From: Bacillus thuringiensis
GTDB taxonomy: Bacteria > Bacillota > Bacilli > Bacillales > Bacillaceae_G
Reading direction: 5' to 3'
Assembly (NCBI RefSeq): GCF_022095615.2
Contig: NZ_CP155559.1
Coordinates: 4,927,501 to 4,991,500, forward strand
Length of the DNA stretch: 64,000 nucleotides
The notes beneath the pieces were generated by a model. The model saw only the letters and a program-made list of their open reading frames with translations, made no database searches and was not told where the DNA came from. A program made the translations under genes and the position numbers. This document shows, in pieces, positions 61,256 through 64,000 of the stretch (within the stretch, counting starts at the first letter, position 1; the number at the start of each line of letters is the position of its first letter).

Positions 61256-61960
61256 TCAATACTCAGAAGTTATGATCGGTGTGCCAACCACAATTGTATC
61301 TTTGTTGTCTGTAGAACGTATTGCTATTTGCACATTTATTTTCTCTCTATTTGTTGAAAGAGCGTCATCCCACTTTTTATTGTATGCGGAGACTGACACA
61401 AATGCTCTTTCTTCTATCTGTTCGATCGCTCTTGCTGAAAAATCTTTCAAAACCTGATTGGTTTTATTTTGCAAAACACCTTCAATCTTATCATTCAGTA
61501 CACCTTGAACACAAGTGTAAATTATAGGTTTTTCACTAAAAATTTTATTTGTTTTCTGAATGTACTTCGGGTCCCATTTCGCCCCGCTTACTTCGAAAAT
61601 AATGAAAGTGTTTTCTTTAGTATTTTCCTTACTCCATGTTACTACTATTCGTTCTTCATAAGAAGAAAACTTTTTATAGGATGTAGCTTTATATCCATCT
61701 GGAGATTGCTCTAATTCCCACTTTTGAATATTCGCCTTGTCCTTCACGTCGTTTAACAACTTTTGAAACGTATGTATATTAGAAATTGTTTTTGTTTCTC
61801 GCGCTAACCATGACCACTTCTCTACTTTAGCATCATTTTTCTCTAAAGTTGCAATCATGCTCTCCATTTTCTGTTCATCGCTGATCGGTTTCATCTCTCT
61901 ATATCCAACCAAAAATAAAACAACACTTATCACAACAATAAGAATGGCTTTAAGCTTCAA
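61256..61960 (-). CDS. ywmB: YwmB family protein
   Basis: A protein of about 234 residues with an N-terminal hydrophobic anchor and an extracytoplasmic domain typical of the YwmB family, always found next to murAA in bacilli. The ATG at 61966 is only 2 bases from AGGAGG, while a TTG two codons later (61960) has spacing of 8, so I prefer the TTG. The function is unknown; coupling to wall synthesis is inferred from the conserved position. Confidence 0.8.
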   Translation of the reverse strand: MKLKAILIVVISVVLFLVGYREMKPISDEQKMESMIATLEKNDAKVEKWSWLARETKTISNIHTFQKLLNDVKDKANIQKWELEQSPDGYKATSYKKFSSYEERIVVTWSKENTKENTFIIFEVSGAKWDPKYIQKTNKIFSEKPIIYTCVQGVLNDKIEGVLQNKTNQVLKDFSARAIEQIEERAFVSVSAYNKKWDDALSTNREKINVQIAIRSTDNKDTIVVGTPIITSEY

Positions 61961-62011
61961 TTTCATCCCCTCCTATCCCCATTGTTAACGGAGATATGAG
62001 GTTCTATACAC

Positions 62012-62248
62012 TTACTTTACTAAATACGTTAAACTCTTTGAATAGCCTAAATAATCAAGGAAAAAGTTACTTACAGATGTCCCAATTGCAATTGTAATTA
62101 GGATGAGTAATACTCGCGTCTGCATCACCTTTCCAGGCTTCATTAAACGCTCAATGTGAATACCTTGTAAGGCCCACCACGTAATGGTAATAAACAATAA
62201 ATGCGAAACAATGGCAATCAGTGCTTGTTGCCCTAAAAGATGTGCCAA
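62012..62248 (-). CDS. ywzB: DUF1146 membrane protein (YwzB)
   Basis: A 78-residue protein with two membrane segments and the YwzB pattern ending LDYLGYSKSL. The start is TTG at 62248, 8 bases after AAAGGGG. It lies upstream of ywmB-murA as in B. subtilis. The function is unknown. Confidence 0.85.
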   Translation of the reverse strand: MAHLLGQQALIAIVSHLLFITITWWALQGIHIERLMKPGKVMQTRVLLILITIAIGTSVSNFFLDYLGYSKSLTYLVK

Positions 62249-62422
62249 AAAATCGACCCCTTTTTACCCAGCTACTACTTACGAAATACTATAAAAAACG
62301 ATACCATAATAAGTAGGAGCCACACTTTTTCAAATACAAATAAGCATCTTACATTTCACATCGTAATTTGCTCTTAAAAAACGTATACCTACATGCATTT
62401 TCAATTGTAGTTCACACAAAAT

Positions 62423-62460
62423 AAAAAGCGCAGAGCAACAACTCCACACCTTTTATTTTC
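62423..62460 (-). terminator. Terminator of nuoN
   Basis: GTGTGGAG pairs with CTCTGCGC (with G-U pairs) around TTGTTG, with AAAAG/TTTTT flanks and a T run on the minus strand. Confidence 0.7.
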
Positions 62461-62461
62461 A

Positions 62462-63982
62462 CTATTGTACCACGTTCCCTAGGAAGAAGAAATCCTTCAT
62501 TAATGGAAAATATTCATAAAAGAAATTGTATCCAATCATCGGCATAATCCCTAGTATTACAATCGAGATTGCACAAAGGCTCATAACAACCTTTATATTG
62601 AATGGCAAACGAATTTTCTCTTCCACTTCTCCCGTCCGGAAAAACATTTGCTGTAGAATACGGAAATAATATACGAATGAAATGACTGTCGTTCCCATCA
62701 TAATAGAAGCTAGTACGTAATGAGCTGGCTCTACATGCAGTGCACCTAAAAAGATATTAATTTTCCCGATGAAACCAGCTGTTCCTGGTATCCCGGCCAA
62801 CGATAGAATAAAAATCGTCATCACTATCGCCGTAAATGGTGACCTTTTATATAATCCGGTGAAAATGGTAATGTTTTCTTTGTCGCTTTGTAAGATTAAG
62901 CCGTGAATAATTGCAAATGCTCCTATATTCATAAGCATATACGCAAGCATGTAAAACCACATGCTATCCATCGTAAATGGTGATAATGCTACAAGCGGAA
63001 CGAGTAAATACCCCGCATGTGCGATTCCCGAATAGGCAAATAGGCGTTTTACGTTATATTGCTTTAACGCTACTACATTTCCAATAATCATCGTAATACT
63101 AGCTAGCACAGCGATGTATATGCTCATACGCCCGTATAAAGATTGCATGTCTCCTTGCACCGATACACTTGCAAAAACCATGAGAAACAGACGAATAATG
63201 AGTAAGAACCCCGCAATTTTAGAAATTGTTCCAAGAAAAGCAGTAACAGGTGTAGTAGCCCCTTCATATACATCAGGTGCCCACATATGAAACGGCACTG
63301 TTGCAATTTTGAATGAGAGCCCGACGAGCAATAATAGAAATGCGAGAGCTAACAATAACTGAATACCACCAACAAGCTCCCCTGCGAATACTTTTTGCAT
63401 ATCCACGATATTAGTCGATCCTGTAATACCGTACAAATAACTCATTCCAAAGAGCGTAATTGCAGTTCCAATTCCTCCATTAATGACATATTTCATGGCT
63501 GCCTCATTCGATGCACGGTTCTTTTTTCGTATTCCTACTAAAATATACGAAGAAAGTGAAAGCAATTCTAAACCGACGAAAAGTGTAATGAAGTCGACAC
63601 TAGAAGCCATAAACATAGCCCCAAGAAGTGCCATTAAAAATAAGTAATAATATTCTCCCTTATCTTCAATTGGATTCTTCTTATCATCGCTCATTGCCAT
63701 GCATAAGATGAGGGCCGCTCCGCCTAACAACAACGTTTTGAACCCTTTTGAAAAACCATCTAGCACAAACGATCCGTTTAAAATATCTCCTGTGGGTTCA
63801 CCGTATAGCGTAACTAACGACACGATTGCTAATATGACGGCTGCGATTGCACTAAGCGCTACATATCTATGGTTCAGCTTAAAAAACAAATCACATATGG
63901 AAAGAAGGATGGCAGCTCCGAGAATTATGAATTCTGGCACCATGAGATGCCATGACAAGCTAAGTAACGTATTCATATCCAT
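62462..63982 (-). CDS. nuoN: NADH-quinone oxidoreductase subunit N
   Basis: A 506-residue proton-pumping subunit of complex I with about fourteen membrane segments. It has the antiporter-type core (VGLELLSLSSYILVGI with the conserved Glu, and KIATVPFHMWAPDVYEGA with Lys/His residues) and the typical NuoN C-terminus. It is the last gene of the nuo operon, which continues beyond the right edge. GGGGGTGAAG precedes the ATG. Presence of nuo genes here fits the B. cereus group; B. subtilis lacks complex I. Confidence 0.93.
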   Translation of the reverse strand: MDMNTLLSLSWHLMVPEFIILGAAILLSICDLFFKLNHRYVALSAIAAVILAIVSLVTLYGEPTGDILNGSFVLDGFSKGFKTLLLGGAALILCMAMSDDKKNPIEDKGEYYYLFLMALLGAMFMASSVDFITLFVGLELLSLSSYILVGIRKKNRASNEAAMKYVINGGIGTAITLFGMSYLYGITGSTNIVDMQKVFAGELVGGIQLLLALAFLLLLVGLSFKIATVPFHMWAPDVYEGATTPVTAFLGTISKIAGFLLIIRLFLMVFASVSVQGDMQSLYGRMSIYIAVLASITMIIGNVVALKQYNVKRLFAYSGIAHAGYLLVPLVALSPFTMDSMWFYMLAYMLMNIGAFAIIHGLILQSDKENITIFTGLYKRSPFTAIVMTIFILSLAGIPGTAGFIGKINIFLGALHVEPAHYVLASIMMGTTVISFVYYFRILQQMFFRTGEVEEKIRLPFNIKVVMSLCAISIVILGIMPMIGYNFFYEYFPLMKDFFFLGNVVQ

Positions 63983-64000
63983 CCTACTTCACCCCCAATG

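Overview
The window is a chromosomal segment from a member of the Bacillus cereus group. Support comes from the low G+C, the near-perfect AAGGAGG-type ribosome binding sites, frequent TTG and GTG starts, sporulation genes (spoIIID, spoIIQ, spoIID), an EntA-type 3D-domain cell-wall protein, a ComK homologue, copies of a bcr1-like repeat, and nuoN close to murA. The conserved genes ywqB-ywqA, fabZ, mbl-spoIIID, spoIIQ, spoIID, murA, ywmB and ywzB have counterparts in the B. subtilis yw* region. Species cannot be fixed from sequence reading alone.

Layout. 0-7.6 kb: a nucleoside transporter, a degenerate-GGDEF membrane protein paired with a processive glycosyltransferase, a betaine-type transporter, and the secreted SH3/3D protein with a WalR-like box. 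7.6-16.4 kb: a three-gene zinc-ribbon operon (YvbJ/TcaA-like), the divergent SWIM and SNF2 pair (ywqBA), a bcr1-like repeat and a VanZ-like gene. 16.4-19.1 kb: DUF1659/DUF2922 small proteins, comK with a Fur-like box, a small sigma factor behind a long inverted repeat, and a 56-residue membrane protein. 19.1-23.8 kb: a yknXYZ-type ABC exporter with two tandem Yip1 (YknW-like) genes. 24-29.4 kb: an organophosphate transporter with a lipoprotein sensor, an unknown membrane-anchored protein and a two-component system. 29.5-34.9 kb: galE, an LCP ligase, fabZ, an SRPBCC protein and galU, with gene debris between them.

35-48.5 kb is an AT-rich surface-polymer locus on the minus strand: two GT4 enzymes, two GT2-TagF bifunctional polymerases, a GT2, a DUF6270 protein, a UDP-ManNAcA-type dehydrogenase and the TagGH exporter. 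Together they look like a complete pathway for building and exporting a phosphodiester-containing wall polymer. galU, galE and the LCP ligase nearby would supply precursors and attach the product. The polyol-phosphate donor and the lipid-primer enzymes are not in the window.

48.8-64 kb: mbl and spoIIID; a second pair of polymer-tailoring genes (a DUF6270 fusion and a PgaB-like deacetylase whose metal histidines are substituted); a small membrane protein; spoIIQ with a SigF-like promoter; an ABC exporter behind a palindromic operator and next to an ABC-LytTR fusion regulator; a truncated acyl-CoA synthetase; then spoIID, murA, ywmB, ywzB and nuoN.

No rRNA, tRNA, CRISPR array, prophage or intact insertion sequence was seen. 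The most notable items are the stop-codon insertion preference of the bcr1-like repeats, the deacetylase lacking both zinc histidines, the ABC-LytTR pseudo-ATPase regulator with its operator, the duplicated YknW-like genes, the Fur-like box at comK, and the paired DUF6270 genes on both sides of mbl-spoIIID.
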